Shown here one piece after another: positions 51,533 through 61,724 of a stretch of DNA of 64,000 nt (position 1 is its first letter; each line of letters begins with the position of its first letter). This stretch comes from Actinomadura xylanilytica. Its GTDB lineage: Bacteria; Actinomycetota; Actinomycetes; Streptosporangiales; Streptosporangiaceae. The notes under the pieces are model-generated. The model had not been told where the DNA came from. It made no database searches and saw nothing but the letters and a program-made list of their open reading frames with translations. The stretch spans positions 248,001 through 312,000 of the forward strand of contig NZ_JASNWE010000003.1 in assembly GCF_030283145.1 (NCBI RefSeq). Direction: 5' to 3'. A program made the position numbers and the translations under genes.

Positions 51533-54500
51533 GTGATTCTTCTGCTGTCCACCTCGGACACCGACCTGCTGAGCGCGCGCGCCAGCGGCGCGGCCTTCCG
51601 CCCGGCCAACCCGGCCCGGGTCTCCCCCGCCGACCTGCCCGCCCTCCTCGAGGGCGCCGACCTGGTCGTGGTGCGGCTGCTCGGCGGGCGCCGGGCCTGG
51701 GAGGAGGGCCTGGACGCGCTGCTCGCCGGGCCCCGACCGGTCGTGGTGCTGAGCGGAGAGCAGGCCCCCGACGCCGAGCTGATGGGGCTGTCCACCGTCC
51801 CCGCCGGAGTGAGCGCCGAGGCGCACGCCTACCTCGCGCACGGCGGGCCGGCCAACCTGGGCGAGCTGTTCCGGTTCCTGTCCGACACCGTCCTGCTGAC
51901 CGGGCACGGGTTCGCGCCGCCCCGGCCCACGCCGACGTGGGGCGTCCTGGAGCGGGAGGCCGCCGGCGGCGCCGGGCCCGTGATCGGCGTGCTGTACTAC
52001 CGCGCGCACCACCTGGCCGGCAACACCGCGTTCGTCGAGGCGCTGTGCGCCGCGATCGAGGCCAAGGGCGGGCGCGCCCTGCCGGTCTTCTGCGCGTCGC
52101 TGCGCACCGCGGACGGCGAGCTGCTGGAGACGCTCGGCCGCGCCGACGCCCTGGTCGTGACCGTCCTCGCGGCGGGCGGCACCAGGCCGGCGCTGGCCGG
52201 CGCCGGCGGCGACGACGAGGCCTGGGACGTGGGCGCGCTCGCCGGGCTGGACGTGCCGATCCTGCAAGGGCTCTGCCTGACCGGCGAACGGTCGGCGTGG
52301 GAGGCGAGCGACGACGGGCTGTCGCCGCTCGACACCGCCACCCAGGTCGCGGTGCCCGAGTTCGACGGACGCCTGATCACCGTGCCGTTCTCGTTCAAGC
52401 AGATCGACGAGGACGGGCTGAGCGTCTACGTCGCCGACCCCGAGCGCGCCTCCCGCGTCGCCGGGATCGCGGTGCGGCACGGCGCGCTGCGGCACGTCCC
52501 GGCGGGCGGGCGGCGCGTCGCGCTGATGCTGTCGGCCTACCCGACCAAGCACGCCCGGATCGGCAACGCGGTCGGCCTCGACACCCCCGCCAGCGTGGTG
52601 CGTCTCCTGGCCGAGATGCGCGGGCGCGGCTACGACGTCGGCGACGCGCTGCCAGGCGAGGGCGACGCGCTGATGCACGCGCTGATCGCCGCGGGCGGGC
52701 AGGACGCCGACTGGCTCACCGAGGAGCAGCTCACCGGCAACCCGGTGCGCATCCCCGCCGCCCGCTACGCGGAGTGGTACGCGACGCTGCCCGGCGACCT
52801 GCGCGAGAGCATCGAGCGGCACTGGGGCCCGCCTCCGGGCGAGCTGTTCGTCGACGACTCCCGCGACCCGGCGGGCGAGATCGTGCTCGCCGCGCTGCGC
52901 TCGGGCAACGTGGTGGTGATGGTGCAGCCGCCGCGCGGCTTCGGCGCCAACCCGGTCGCGATCTACCACGACCCCGACCTGCCGCCGAGCCACCACTACC
53001 TGGCCGCCTACCAGTGGCTGGCCGGCGAGTTCGGCGCGCACGCGGTGGTGCACGTCGGCAAGCACGGCAACCTGGAGTGGCTGCCCGGCAAGTCCGCCGG
53101 GATGTCGGCCTCGTGCGGGCCCGACGCCGCACTCGGCGACCTGCCGCTGATCTACCCGTTCCTGGTGAACGACCCGGGCGAGGGCACCCAGGCCAAGCGC
53201 CGCGCGCACGCCACCCTGGTCGACCACCTGATCCCGCCGATGGCGCGGGCCGACAGCTACGGCGACATCGCCCGGCTCGAGCAGCTCATGGACGAGCACG
53301 CCAACATCGCCGCGCTCGACCCGGCCAAGCTGCCCGCGATCCGGGCGCAGATCTGGACGCTGATCCGGGCCGCCCGGCTCGACCACGACCTCGGGCTGGA
53401 CGACCGCCCGCACGACGCCGAGTTCGACGACTTCCTGCTGCACGTCGACGGCTGGCTGTGCGAGATCAAGGACGTGCAGATCCGCGACGGCCTGCACGTC
53501 CTCGGCACCGCCCCGGCCGGGGACACCCGGATTGACCTGGTGCTGGCGATGCTGCGCGCGCGGCAGATGTGGGGCGGCTCGATGACCCTGCCCGGCCTGC
53601 GCGAGGCGCTCGGGATGAGCGAGGAGAGCACCGACCGCGCCGAGGTCGACGGGTTCGAGGAACGCGCCCGCGCCCTGGTCGCCGCCATGGAGGAACGCGG
53701 CTGGGACCCGGCCGCCGCGGCCGAGGTCGCCGCGGGCGACGGTGGCGGGAGCGGCGCCGGTGGGAGCGGCGCCGGTGAAAGCGGGGGCGGCGGGAGCGCG
53801 GCGGGGCCGGTCGCGGAGGTGCTCCGGTTCGCGGCCACCGAGATCGTGCCGCGCCTGGACCGGACGTCCGATGAGATCGGCATGGTCCTGCACGCGCTGG
53901 ACGGCGGGTACGTCCCGGCCGGGCCGAGCGGGTCGCCGCTGCGCGGCCTCATCAACGTGCTGCCGACCGGCCGCAACTTCTACTCCGTCGACCCCAAGGC
54001 CGTGCCGAGCCGGCTGGCCTGGGAGACCGGCCGCGCGATGGCCGACTCGCTGCTGGCCCGCTACCGCGACGACACCGGCGACTGGCCGCGCTCGGTCGGG
54101 CTGTCGGTCTGGGGCACCAGCGCCATGCGCACCTCCGGCGACGACATCGCCGAGGTCCTGGCCCTGCTGGGCGTCCGGCCGGTCTGGGACGAGGCCTCGC
54201 GCCGCGTCACCGGTCTGGAGCCGATCCCCCTCGACGAGCTGGGCCGGCCCCGCATCGACGTGACGATCCGGATCAGCGGCTTCTTCCGCGACGCGTTCCC
54301 GCACGTCGTGGCGATGCTCGACGACGCCGTCCGGCTGGCCGCCGGGCTGGACGAGCCGGACGCCGACAACTTCGTCCGCGCGCACGTCCGCGCCGACCGG
54401 GCCGAGCACGGCGACGAGCGCCGCGCGACCATGCGGGTGTTCGGCTCCCGTCCCGGCGCGTACGGCGCCGGCATCCTGCCGCTGATCGACAGCCGCAACT

Positions 54501-55159
54501 GGCGGGACGACTCCGACCTCGCCGAGGTGTACGCGGTGTGGGGCGGCTTCGCCTACGGCCGCGGCCTGGACGGCGTCCCGGCGCGCGGCGACATGGAGAC
54601 CGCCTACCGGCGGATCAGCGTCGCCGCCAAGAACACCGACACCCGCGAGCACGACATCGCCGACTCCGACGACTACTTCCAGTACCACGGCGGGATGATC
54701 GCCACGGTGCGGGCGCTCACCGGCACCGCACCCAAGGCCTACATCGGCGACAGCACCCGCCCCGACGCGGTGCGCACCCGGACCCTCGACGAGGAGACCT
54801 CCCGCGTCTTCCGCGCCCGGGTGGTCAACCCGCGCTGGCTGGCCGCGATGCGGCGGCACGGCTACAAGGGCGCGTTCGAGCTCGCCGCGACGGTCGACTA
54901 CCTGTTCGGGTACGACGCGACCGCGGGCGTCGTGGCCGACTGGATGTACGAGAAGCTCGCGCTCACCTACGCGCTCGACCCGGAGAACCGCGAGTTCTTC
55001 GAGAAGTCCAACCCGTGGGCGCTGCACGGCATCGCCGAGCGCCTCTTGGAGGCGGCCGACCGGAAGATGTGGGAGCACCCCGACCCGGCGACGATCGACG
55101 CGCTGAAGCGGCTGTACCTGGAGGTCGAGGGCGACCTGGAGGACGGTCCCGAGAGCTGA
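51533..55159 (+). CDS. cobN: Cobaltochelatase CobN subunit
   Basis: This 1208-residue large chelatase subunit inserts Co2+ into hydrogenobyrinate a,c-diamide, together with ATPase subunits not in this window. Landmarks are VMLSAYPTKHARIGNAVGLDTPASVVRLL-like segments near residues 325-360, AVVHVGKHGNLEWLPGKSAGMSASCGPD, FLVNDPGEGTQAKRRAHATLVDHLIPPM and RISGFFRDAFPHVVAMLDDAV. A Gly/Ser-rich linker lies at about residues 740-765, before the C-terminal third. GTG 51533 begins MILLLSTSDTDLL, as usual for CobN. It is under the B12 riboswitch. Confidence 0.95.
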   Translation: MILLLSTSDTDLLSARASGAAFRPANPARVSPADLPALLEGADLVVVRLLGGRRAWEEGLDALLAGPRPVVVLSGEQAPDAELMGLSTVPAGVSAEAHAYLAHGGPANLGELFRFLSDTVLLTGHGFAPPRPTPTWGVLEREAAGGAGPVIGVLYYRAHHLAGNTAFVEALCAAIEAKGGRALPVFCASLRTADGELLETLGRADALVVTVLAAGGTRPALAGAGGDDEAWDVGALAGLDVPILQGLCLTGERSAWEASDDGLSPLDTATQVAVPEFDGRLITVPFSFKQIDEDGLSVYVADPERASRVAGIAVRHGALRHVPAGGRRVALMLSAYPTKHARIGNAVGLDTPASVVRLLAEMRGRGYDVGDALPGEGDALMHALIAAGGQDADWLTEEQLTGNPVRIPAARYAEWYATLPGDLRESIERHWGPPPGELFVDDSRDPAGEIVLAALRSGNVVVMVQPPRGFGANPVAIYHDPDLPPSHHYLAAYQWLAGEFGAHAVVHVGKHGNLEWLPGKSAGMSASCGPDAALGDLPLIYPFLVNDPGEGTQAKRRAHATLVDHLIPPMARADSYGDIARLEQLMDEHANIAALDPAKLPAIRAQIWTLIRAARLDHDLGLDDRPHDAEFDDFLLHVDGWLCEIKDVQIRDGLHVLGTAPAGDTRIDLVLAMLRARQMWGGSMTLPGLREALGMSEESTDRAEVDGFEERARALVAAMEERGWDPAAAAEVAAGDGGGSGAGGSGAGESGGGGSAAGPVAEVLRFAATEIVPRLDRTSDEIGMVLHALDGGYVPAGPSGSPLRGLINVLPTGRNFYSVDPKAVPSRLAWETGRAMADSLLARYRDDTGDWPRSVGLSVWGTSAMRTSGDDIAEVLALLGVRPVWDEASRRVTGLEPIPLDELGRPRIDVTIRISGFFRDAFPHVVAMLDDAVRLAAGLDEPDADNFVRAHVRADRAEHGDERRATMRVFGSRPGAYGAGILPLIDSRNWRDDSDLAEVYAVWGGFAYGRGLDGVPARGDMETAYRRISVAAKNTDTREHDIADSDDYFQYHGGMIATVRALTGTAPKAYIGDSTRPDAVRTRTLDEETSRVFRARVVNPRWLAAMRRHGYKGAFELAATVDYLFGYDATAGVVADWMYEKLALTYALDPENREFFEKSNPWALHGIAERLLEAADRKMWEHPDPATIDALKRLYLEVEGDLEDGPES

Positions 55160-55408
55160 CGGGAGCCGGGCGAGGGGCGGGCCGGGGGCGGGTCGACGGG
55201 CCGGTCGCCTCCGGGGCCGGTCCGCCGGTACCCCGGTCCGGGGCGGGCTACCCGGCCCGGACGGCACTGAACCGGTCATGGATCGTCCGGCCGTCCCCGG
55301 GTTCGGCCGCCTGCCGCCCAGGAAGCGGCCGGGTCTCGTTGGCCGCGCGCGGCGGGGGTAGGTCCAGGCACGACCTGTGACCGATTCCTCACTCTCAGGA
55401 GTGTCCGC

Positions 55409-56002
55409 ATGCCGCCGACGCCCGACGTCAGGGAGATCTTCGCCCGCCGGGCGGCTCCGGCGGCCGGGCTGGCCGAGGCGTCCGAGCCCATCGCGCGGGC
55501 GTGCCGCGCCATGGCCGTGCGGTTCCGGCGCGGCGGGCGGCTGTTCACCTTCGGGAACGGCGGCGCGGCCACCGACGCGCAGCACATCGCGGTCGAGTTC
55601 GTGCACCCGGTGATCGTCGGCAAGCGGGCGCTGCCCGCGCTATCGCTCACCGGGGACGTCGCGACCGTGACCGGCGTCGGCGCCACCACCGGATTCGACG
55701 AGGTCTTCGCCCACCAGCTCCGCTACTTCGCGGACGCGGGCGACATCGCGCTCGGCGTCTCGCCCGGCGGCCGATGTCCCAACGTGCTGCGCGGCCTGCG
55801 CGAGGCGCGCGCGCTCGGCCTCCTCACCATCGCCCTGACCGGCGGCGGCGGAGACGGGAGCGGCGGGGAGGTCGCCGCGGCGGCCGACCACGCCGTGGTG
55901 GTCGCCTCGTCCGACCCGCGCGTGGTCAAGGAGGTCCACGTCACCTCATACCACGTGCTGTGGGAGCTGACCCACGTCTTCCTCGAGCGGGGGGACCTGT
56001 GA
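55409..56002 (+). CDS. SIS-domain protein 1 of the hydrogenase cluster
   Basis: This 197-residue protein has a sugar-isomerase (SIS) fold like D-sedoheptulose-7-phosphate isomerase: GGRLFTFGNGGAATDAQHIAVEFVHP, LPALSLTGDVATVTGVGATTGFDEVFAHQL, DIALGVSPGGRCPNVLRGL and HVLWELTHVFLE. GNGG...D and the Ser/Gly loop form the phosphate site. Such genes recur beside group 1h hydrogenases in actinobacteria, yet their role there is not known. CAGGAG precedes ATG 55409. The stop overlaps the HypC-like start. Confidence 0.82.
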   Translation: MPPTPDVREIFARRAAPAAGLAEASEPIARACRAMAVRFRRGGRLFTFGNGGAATDAQHIAVEFVHPVIVGKRALPALSLTGDVATVTGVGATTGFDEVFAHQLRYFADAGDIALGVSPGGRCPNVLRGLREARALGLLTIALTGGGGDGSGGEVAAAADHAVVVASSDPRVVKEVHVTSYHVLWELTHVFLERGDL

Positions 56003-56211
56003 GCGCGCGGCACTGCGCGGGCGACCACTGCGTGACCTGCTCGGACGAGGCCGTCGCGGTGACGGTGGTCCGGCTGCGCGACCCGGGCCTGGCCGACGTC
56101 GACGCCGGCGGCGGACGCGTCGAGGAGGTCAGCGTGGCGCTGGTGGAGGCGGCGGTGGGCGACACCGTCCTCGTCCACGCCGGTGAGGCCATCGGGGTCG
56201 TGGCGCCGTGA
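55999..56211 (+). CDS. HypC/HupF-like hydrogenase chaperone
   Basis: This 70-residue small beta-barrel protein has HCVTCSDEAVAVTVVRLRDPGLADVDAGGGRVEEVSVALVEAAVGDTVLVHAGEAIGVVAP, the HypC barrel pattern ending in V-H-A-G-x-A-I. HypC delivers the Fe(CN)2CO unit to the large subunit using an N-terminal Cys after Met removal. Here no Cys is at position 2; the candidates are Cys6, Cys11 and Cys14. GTG 55999 and the stop overlap both SIS genes. Confidence 0.85.
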   Translation: MSARHCAGDHCVTCSDEAVAVTVVRLRDPGLADVDAGGGRVEEVSVALVEAAVGDTVLVHAGEAIGVVAP

Positions 56212-56885
56212 CCGAGCAGCTCTACCCGTTCCTCCGGCAGGACGGGGCCGGTACGGATACCGGGACCGACGAGGCGGACGCGGGGGCACTCCTGGAGGAG
56301 GTCCGGCGGTCCACCCGCGAGAAGGCGCACGAGATCATCGCGCTGCGGCGGGCCGTCCTCGACCGGGACGGCGACCGGCTCACCGGATGCGCCGCGCGGC
56401 TCGCCAGGGCGTTCGCCTCCGGCGGGCGGCTGTTCGTCTTCGGGAACGGCGGCAGCTCCACCGACGCGCAGGACGTGGCGGCCCTGTTCCTCAATCCCGG
56501 CGAGCTCGAACCCGGCGAGCCGGCCCGGCCGCTCCCGGCGCTCGCCCTCACCACCGACGCGGCGGTGGTGACCGCGTTGTCCAACGACGTCGGCTTCGAG
56601 GTGGTGTTCGCCCGGCAGCTCGCCGCGTTCGGGCGGCCGGGCGACATCGCCCTCGGGCTGTCCACCAGCGGCGACTCGCCGAACCTGATCCGCGCGTTCG
56701 AGGAGGCGGCGCGCCGGGGCATGGTCACGGTCGGGCTGGCCGGGTCCACCGGCGGCGCGATGGCCGAGCTCGGCGGCGGCATCGACCACCTCTTCGTGAT
56801 GCCGTCCGCGTCGGTGCACCGCGTCCAGGAGGCGCAGACGACCGTCTACCACGCCCTTTGGGAGCTGACCCAGCGCGCCCTGTGA
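56208..56885 (+). CDS. SIS-domain protein 2 of the hydrogenase cluster
   Basis: This 225-residue protein is related to SIS protein 1. It has ARAFASGGRLFVFGNGGSSTDAQDVAALFLNP, LTTDAAVVTALSNDVGFEVVFARQL, DIALGLSTSGDSPNLIRAF and VYHALWELTQRAL. It keeps the classical STSGDS phosphate loop, which protein 1 has as SPGGRC. A helical N-terminal extension (~60 residues) is absent from protein 1. GTG 56208 overlaps the HypC-like stop. The pair suggests a heteromeric complex or divided function. The substrate is unknown. Confidence 0.82.
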   Translation: MTEQLYPFLRQDGAGTDTGTDEADAGALLEEVRRSTREKAHEIIALRRAVLDRDGDRLTGCAARLARAFASGGRLFVFGNGGSSTDAQDVAALFLNPGELEPGEPARPLPALALTTDAAVVTALSNDVGFEVVFARQLAAFGRPGDIALGLSTSGDSPNLIRAFEEAARRGMVTVGLAGSTGGAMAELGGGIDHLFVMPSASVHRVQEAQTTVYHALWELTQRAL

Positions 56886-56946
56886 GGGCGCGCCCGCCGG
56901 GCCGGTCCACGGCCCGGTCCCTTCGTCCGGACAACGGTGGTGAGCC

Positions 56947-58020
<1,074 letters not shown>

Positions 58021-58032
58021 TCGGAGACTGAG

Positions 58033-59820
58033 ATGGGCGGCAAGAACGGCGACGGTGTCGTCGAGATGGCGTGGGACCCGATCACCCGGATCGTGGGCAG
58101 CCTCGGGATCTACGCCAAGGTCGACTTCAACAACAACCGGGTGGTGGACTGCTACAGCACCTCGTCGGTGTTCCGCGGCTACAGCATCTTCATGAAGGGC
58201 AAGGATCCGCGGGACGCGCACTTCATCACCAGCCGGATCTGCGGGATCTGCGGCGACAACCACGCCACCTGCTCGGTGTACGCGCAGAACATGGCCTACG
58301 GGGTGCGGCCCCCGGCGCTCGGCGAGTGGATCATCAACCTGGGCGAGTCCGCCGAGTACATGTTCGACCACACCATCTTCCAGGAGAACCTGGTGGGGGT
58401 GGACTACTGCGAGAAGATGGTCCGCGAGACCAATCCCGGCGTCCTGGCCCAGGCCGAGCGCACCGCGGCGCCGCACGCCGAAGAGCACGGCTTCAAGACG
58501 ATCGCCGACATCATGAAGTCGCTGAACCCGCTCGAGGGCGAGTTCTACCGCGAGGCGCTCCAGGTGTCCCGGTCCACCCGGGAGATGTTCTGCCTGATGG
58601 AGGGGCGCCACGTGCACCCGTCCACGCTCTACCCGGGCGGGGTCGGCACGGTCGCGACGGTGCAGCTGTTCACCGACTACCTGACCCGGCTGATGCGGTT
58701 CGTGGAGTTCATGAAGCGGGTCGTGCCGATGCACGACGACCTGTTCGACTTCTTCTACGAGGCGATGCCGGGCTACCAGGAGGTCGGGCGGCGGCGCGTC
58801 CTGCTCAACTGCTGGGGTTCGCTGAACGACCCCGAGCACTGCGACTTCACGTACCGGAACATGGCCGACTGGGGCCGCAAGATGTACGTGACGCCCGGCA
58901 TCATCGTGGACGGGAAGCTGATCACCAACGACCTGGTGGACATCAACCTGGGCATCCGGATCCTGCTGGGCAGCTCCTACTACGACGACTGGGCCGGGCA
59001 GGACCCGTTCGTGACCGCCGACCCGCTGGGCAACCCGGTCGACGGGCGGCACCCGTGGAACCAGCACACCATCCCCAAGCCGCAGAAGCGCGACTTCGAC
59101 GGCAACTACAGCTGGGTGATGTCGCCGCGCTGGTTCGACGGCAAGGAGCACCTCGCGCTCGACACCGGCGGCGGCCCGCTCGCACGGCTGTGGTCGACGG
59201 CGCTGTCGGGGCTGGTCGACATCGGGTACGTCAAGTCCACCGGGCACAGCGTGCAGATCAACCTGCCGCGCACCGCGACCAAGCCCGAGGCGTCGTTCGA
59301 GTGGAAGATCCCCAGCTACAACGGGCAGCCGCTGTCGAACGCGATCGAGCGCAACCGGGCCCGGACCTACTTCCAGGCGTACTCGGCCGCCGCCGCGCTG
59401 TACTTCGTGGAGCAGGCGCTCGCCGAGGTCCGCGCGGGCAAGACCAAGACGTGGGAGCAGTTCACCGTCCCGGACGAGGCGGTGAGCTGCGGGTTCACCG
59501 AGGCGGTCCGGGGCGTGCTGTCGCACCACATGGTGATCAAGGGCGGCAAGATCGCCAACTACCATCCGTACCCGCCGACCCCGTGGAACGCCAGCGTGCG
59601 CGATCCCTACGGAACGCCCGGCCCGTACGAGGACGCGGTGATGAACACGCCGATCTTCGAGGAGAACCCGCGGGCCACGTTCAAGGGCATCGACATCATG
59701 CGGGCGGTGCGCAGCTTCGACCCGTGCCTGCCGTGCGGCGTCCACATGTACCTCGGCGACGGCAAGTCGCTCGACAAGATCCACTCGCCGCACGCGTTCG
59801 CGTCCGGCGAGAACGGCTGA
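58033..59820 (+). CDS. hhyL: [NiFe]-hydrogenase large subunit, group 1h
   Basis: This 595-residue catalytic subunit oxidises H2, with high affinity in this group. The Ni-Fe ligands are Cys70/Cys73 in SRICGICGDNHATC and Cys565/Cys568 in FDPCLPCGVHMYLG. After His571 a 24-residue tail remains that the maturation protease encoded at 63133 should remove. The start is ATG 58033, 12 bases after the small-subunit stop, with GGAGA upstream. The stop overlaps the NifU-like start (TGATG). Confidence 0.95.
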   Translation: MGGKNGDGVVEMAWDPITRIVGSLGIYAKVDFNNNRVVDCYSTSSVFRGYSIFMKGKDPRDAHFITSRICGICGDNHATCSVYAQNMAYGVRPPALGEWIINLGESAEYMFDHTIFQENLVGVDYCEKMVRETNPGVLAQAERTAAPHAEEHGFKTIADIMKSLNPLEGEFYREALQVSRSTREMFCLMEGRHVHPSTLYPGGVGTVATVQLFTDYLTRLMRFVEFMKRVVPMHDDLFDFFYEAMPGYQEVGRRRVLLNCWGSLNDPEHCDFTYRNMADWGRKMYVTPGIIVDGKLITNDLVDINLGIRILLGSSYYDDWAGQDPFVTADPLGNPVDGRHPWNQHTIPKPQKRDFDGNYSWVMSPRWFDGKEHLALDTGGGPLARLWSTALSGLVDIGYVKSTGHSVQINLPRTATKPEASFEWKIPSYNGQPLSNAIERNRARTYFQAYSAAAALYFVEQALAEVRAGKTKTWEQFTVPDEAVSCGFTEAVRGVLSHHMVIKGGKIANYHPYPPTPWNASVRDPYGTPGPYEDAVMNTPIFEENPRATFKGIDIMRAVRSFDPCLPCGVHMYLGDGKSLDKIHSPHAFASGENG

Positions 59821-60401
59821 TGGGCACCGCCCGGACGGGCGCCCGGACGGGCGCCCGGGACGTCCGCGAGACCGGCGCCCGCATCGAGGAGCTGTTGTCG
59901 GGGCTGGCCGGCCGGGAGCGGCAGACCGCCGAGGAGCTGGTCGGCTCGGTCGTCCTGCTGTACGGGGCGGGGCTGGCCCGGGTCATGGACCTCGCCGCCC
60001 CGGACACCGTCCGGGAGCTGGCGGAGGACGACCTGGTCGGGGCGCTGCTCATGGTGCACGACCTGCATCCGCGCGGCACGGACGAGCGGGTCCGGGCGGC
60101 GCTCGACCGGGTCCGGCCCTACCTCGGCTCGCACTCCGGCGGCGTCGAGCTGCTCGGCGTCGACCCGGGGGGTGTGGTGCGGCTGCGGCTGGAGGGCAAC
60201 TGCCACGGCTGCCCGTCGTCCCAGGTGACCGCCACCCAGGCGATCGAGCGGGCGGTGCTGGAGGACGCCCCGGAGATCACCGAGGTGCTCGTCGAGGGCG
60301 TGCAGGACGAACGGGAGCAGCGGCTCCTCCAGATCCATCCCTACCAGGGCAGGGAGTGCGCGGTCCCGGAGGGGACGCGGCATGCGGGGGCGGGCCGGTG
60401 A
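59820..60401 (+). CDS. NifU-domain Fe-S protein of the hydrogenase cluster
   Basis: This 193-residue protein has a C-terminal NifU-like domain (about residues 100-165) with GVELLGVDPGGVVRLRLEGNCHGCPSSQVTATQAIERAVLEDAPEIT. CHGC is the Fe-S ligand pair. The N-terminal part is helical (ELLSGLAGRERQTAEELVGSVVLLYGAGLARVMDLAAPD). Relatives are fixed members of group 1h clusters; a role in cluster assembly or electron transfer has been suggested for this position. ATG 59820 overlaps the hhyL stop. Confidence 0.85.
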   Translation: MGTARTGARTGARDVRETGARIEELLSGLAGRERQTAEELVGSVVLLYGAGLARVMDLAAPDTVRELAEDDLVGALLMVHDLHPRGTDERVRAALDRVRPYLGSHSGGVELLGVDPGGVVRLRLEGNCHGCPSSQVTATQAIERAVLEDAPEITEVLVEGVQDEREQRLLQIHPYQGRECAVPEGTRHAGAGR

Positions 60402-61018
60402 GCCTGCGCCGCTTCGCGACGCCGCCCGCGCCCGCGCCCGCGCCCGGAACGGTGCCGAGCGCCGCGGCCCCGCCCGGCGAGGCCGCCGGGGAGGTGTGCG
60501 AACTGTGCGCCGACCCGCTCGGCGACCGGCACGGGCACCTAGTCGACCGCGAGGACCGGCGGATCATGTGCGCCTGCCGGCCCTGCTCGCTGCTGTTCGC
60601 GCCGGACAAGGGGCAGCGGCTCCGGATGATCCCCGAGCGCTACCGGCACGACCCCGGGTTCGCGCTCACCGAGGAGGACTGGATCTTCCCGGTGCGGACC
60701 GCGTTCTTCTTCCGCAACTCCGCGCTCGGCCGGATGGTGGCGCTCTACCCGAGCCCGGCCGGCGCGACCGAGTCCGAGCTCCCGCTGGACGCCTTGGAGC
60801 GGATCATGGCGGCCGGCCCGGCCGCCGCGCACCTGGAGCCCGACGTCGAGGCGCTGCTGGTCGACCGGGAGTCCGGCGCCTACCTGGTGCCGATCGACGC
60901 CTGCTACCGGCTGGTCGGCCTCGTCCGGCTGCACTGGAAGGGCTTCGACGGCGGGACGGAGGCGCGGGACCGCATCGACGCGTTCTTCGCCGGGCTGAGG
61001 GAGCGCGCGGATGAGTGA
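60398..61018 (+). CDS. DUF5947 protein of the hydrogenase cluster
   Basis: This 206-residue protein starts at GTG 60398 (overlapping the NifU-like stop). A Pro/Ala-rich start is followed by a zinc-ribbon-like VCELCADPLGDRHGHLVD...IMCACRPCSLLF (two Cys pairs), FVRTAFFFRNSALGRMVALYPSPAGATESELP-like segments and DVEALLVDRESGAYLVPIDACYRLVGLVRLHWKGFDGG. The family is known from hydrogenase clusters of actinobacteria. Function is unknown; a late assembly factor is plausible. Confidence 0.82.
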   Translation: MSLRRFATPPAPAPAPGTVPSAAAPPGEAAGEVCELCADPLGDRHGHLVDREDRRIMCACRPCSLLFAPDKGQRLRMIPERYRHDPGFALTEEDWIFPVRTAFFFRNSALGRMVALYPSPAGATESELPLDALERIMAAGPAAAHLEPDVEALLVDRESGAYLVPIDACYRLVGLVRLHWKGFDGGTEARDRIDAFFAGLRERADE

Positions 61019-61724
61019 CCTCGACCTGGCGTTCGAGTGCCTCGACGCCCGGCCCGACCCGTACGCGGCGGCGCCCGCCCTGGTGTTCCGGCTGCGGATC
61101 ACCGAGGGCACCGGGGCACGGGTGGGCGCGATCGCGCTGCGCTGCCAGTTGCGCATCGAGCCGCAGCGGCGCGCCTACGGCGAGGCGGAGACGCCGCTCC
61201 TCCAGGACCTGTTCGGCACGCCGGACCGGTGGGGCGAGACTCTCAAGCCGCTCCAGCTCGCCCTGGTGTCGGTGATGGTGCCCGGCTTCCGCGACGCCGT
61301 CGAGGTGGACGTCCCCGTGCCCTGCTCGTACGACCTGGACGTGGCCGCCGCCAAGTACTTCGCCGCGCTCGGCGACGGCGAGGTCCCGCTCCTGCTGCTG
61401 TTCAGCGGCACGGTCTTCGGCGGCGGCGGCGGGGCGGGCGGCGCCGGAGTGCGCCAGATCCCGTGGGACCGGGAGACCCGGCACCGGCTGCCGGTCGCGG
61501 TCTGGCGGGAGCTGATGGACCGCTACTTCCCCGGCACCGGCTGGCTGCGGCTGCGCCGCGACACCCTCGCCGGGCTCCAGCGCTTCAAGTCGGCCCGCAC
61601 CCTGGCGACCTGGGACGAGGTGATGTCGGCGCTGCTGGACGAGGCCGCCTCGTCCGAGGCACCGGGTCAGGCTCCGGGACCGGCCCGGCAGCAGGCCGGG
61701 CCGCCCGTGGAGGCCGGGCGGTGA
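61011..61724 (+). CDS. DUF6084 protein of the hydrogenase cluster
   Basis: This 237-residue protein has DLAFECLDARPDPYAAAPALVFRLRI, IALRCQLRIEPQRRAY, LQDLFGTPDRWGETLKPLQL, VPVPCSYDLDVAAAKYFAALGDGEVPLLLLFSGTVF and MDRYFPGTGWLRLRRDTLAGLQRFKS. The predicted fold is beta-rich. DUF6084 genes occur beside DUF5947 in group 1h clusters and have no known function. ATG 61011 overlaps the DUF5947 stop by 8 bases. The Ala/Gly/Pro-rich last 30 residues look disordered. Confidence 0.82.
   Translation: MSDLDLAFECLDARPDPYAAAPALVFRLRITEGTGARVGAIALRCQLRIEPQRRAYGEAETPLLQDLFGTPDRWGETLKPLQLALVSVMVPGFRDAVEVDVPVPCSYDLDVAAAKYFAALGDGEVPLLLLFSGTVFGGGGGAGGAGVRQIPWDRETRHRLPVAVWRELMDRYFPGTGWLRLRRDTLAGLQRFKSARTLATWDEVMSALLDEAASSEAPGQAPGPARQQAGPPVEAGR

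Noticed and set aside
51389..55606. An open minus-strand frame of about 1405 codons across cobN
   Set aside because: It is antisense to a clearly conserved CobN. The residue make-up (His, Arg, Val, Gly, Gln) is that of a GC-bias shadow frame, with no domain.
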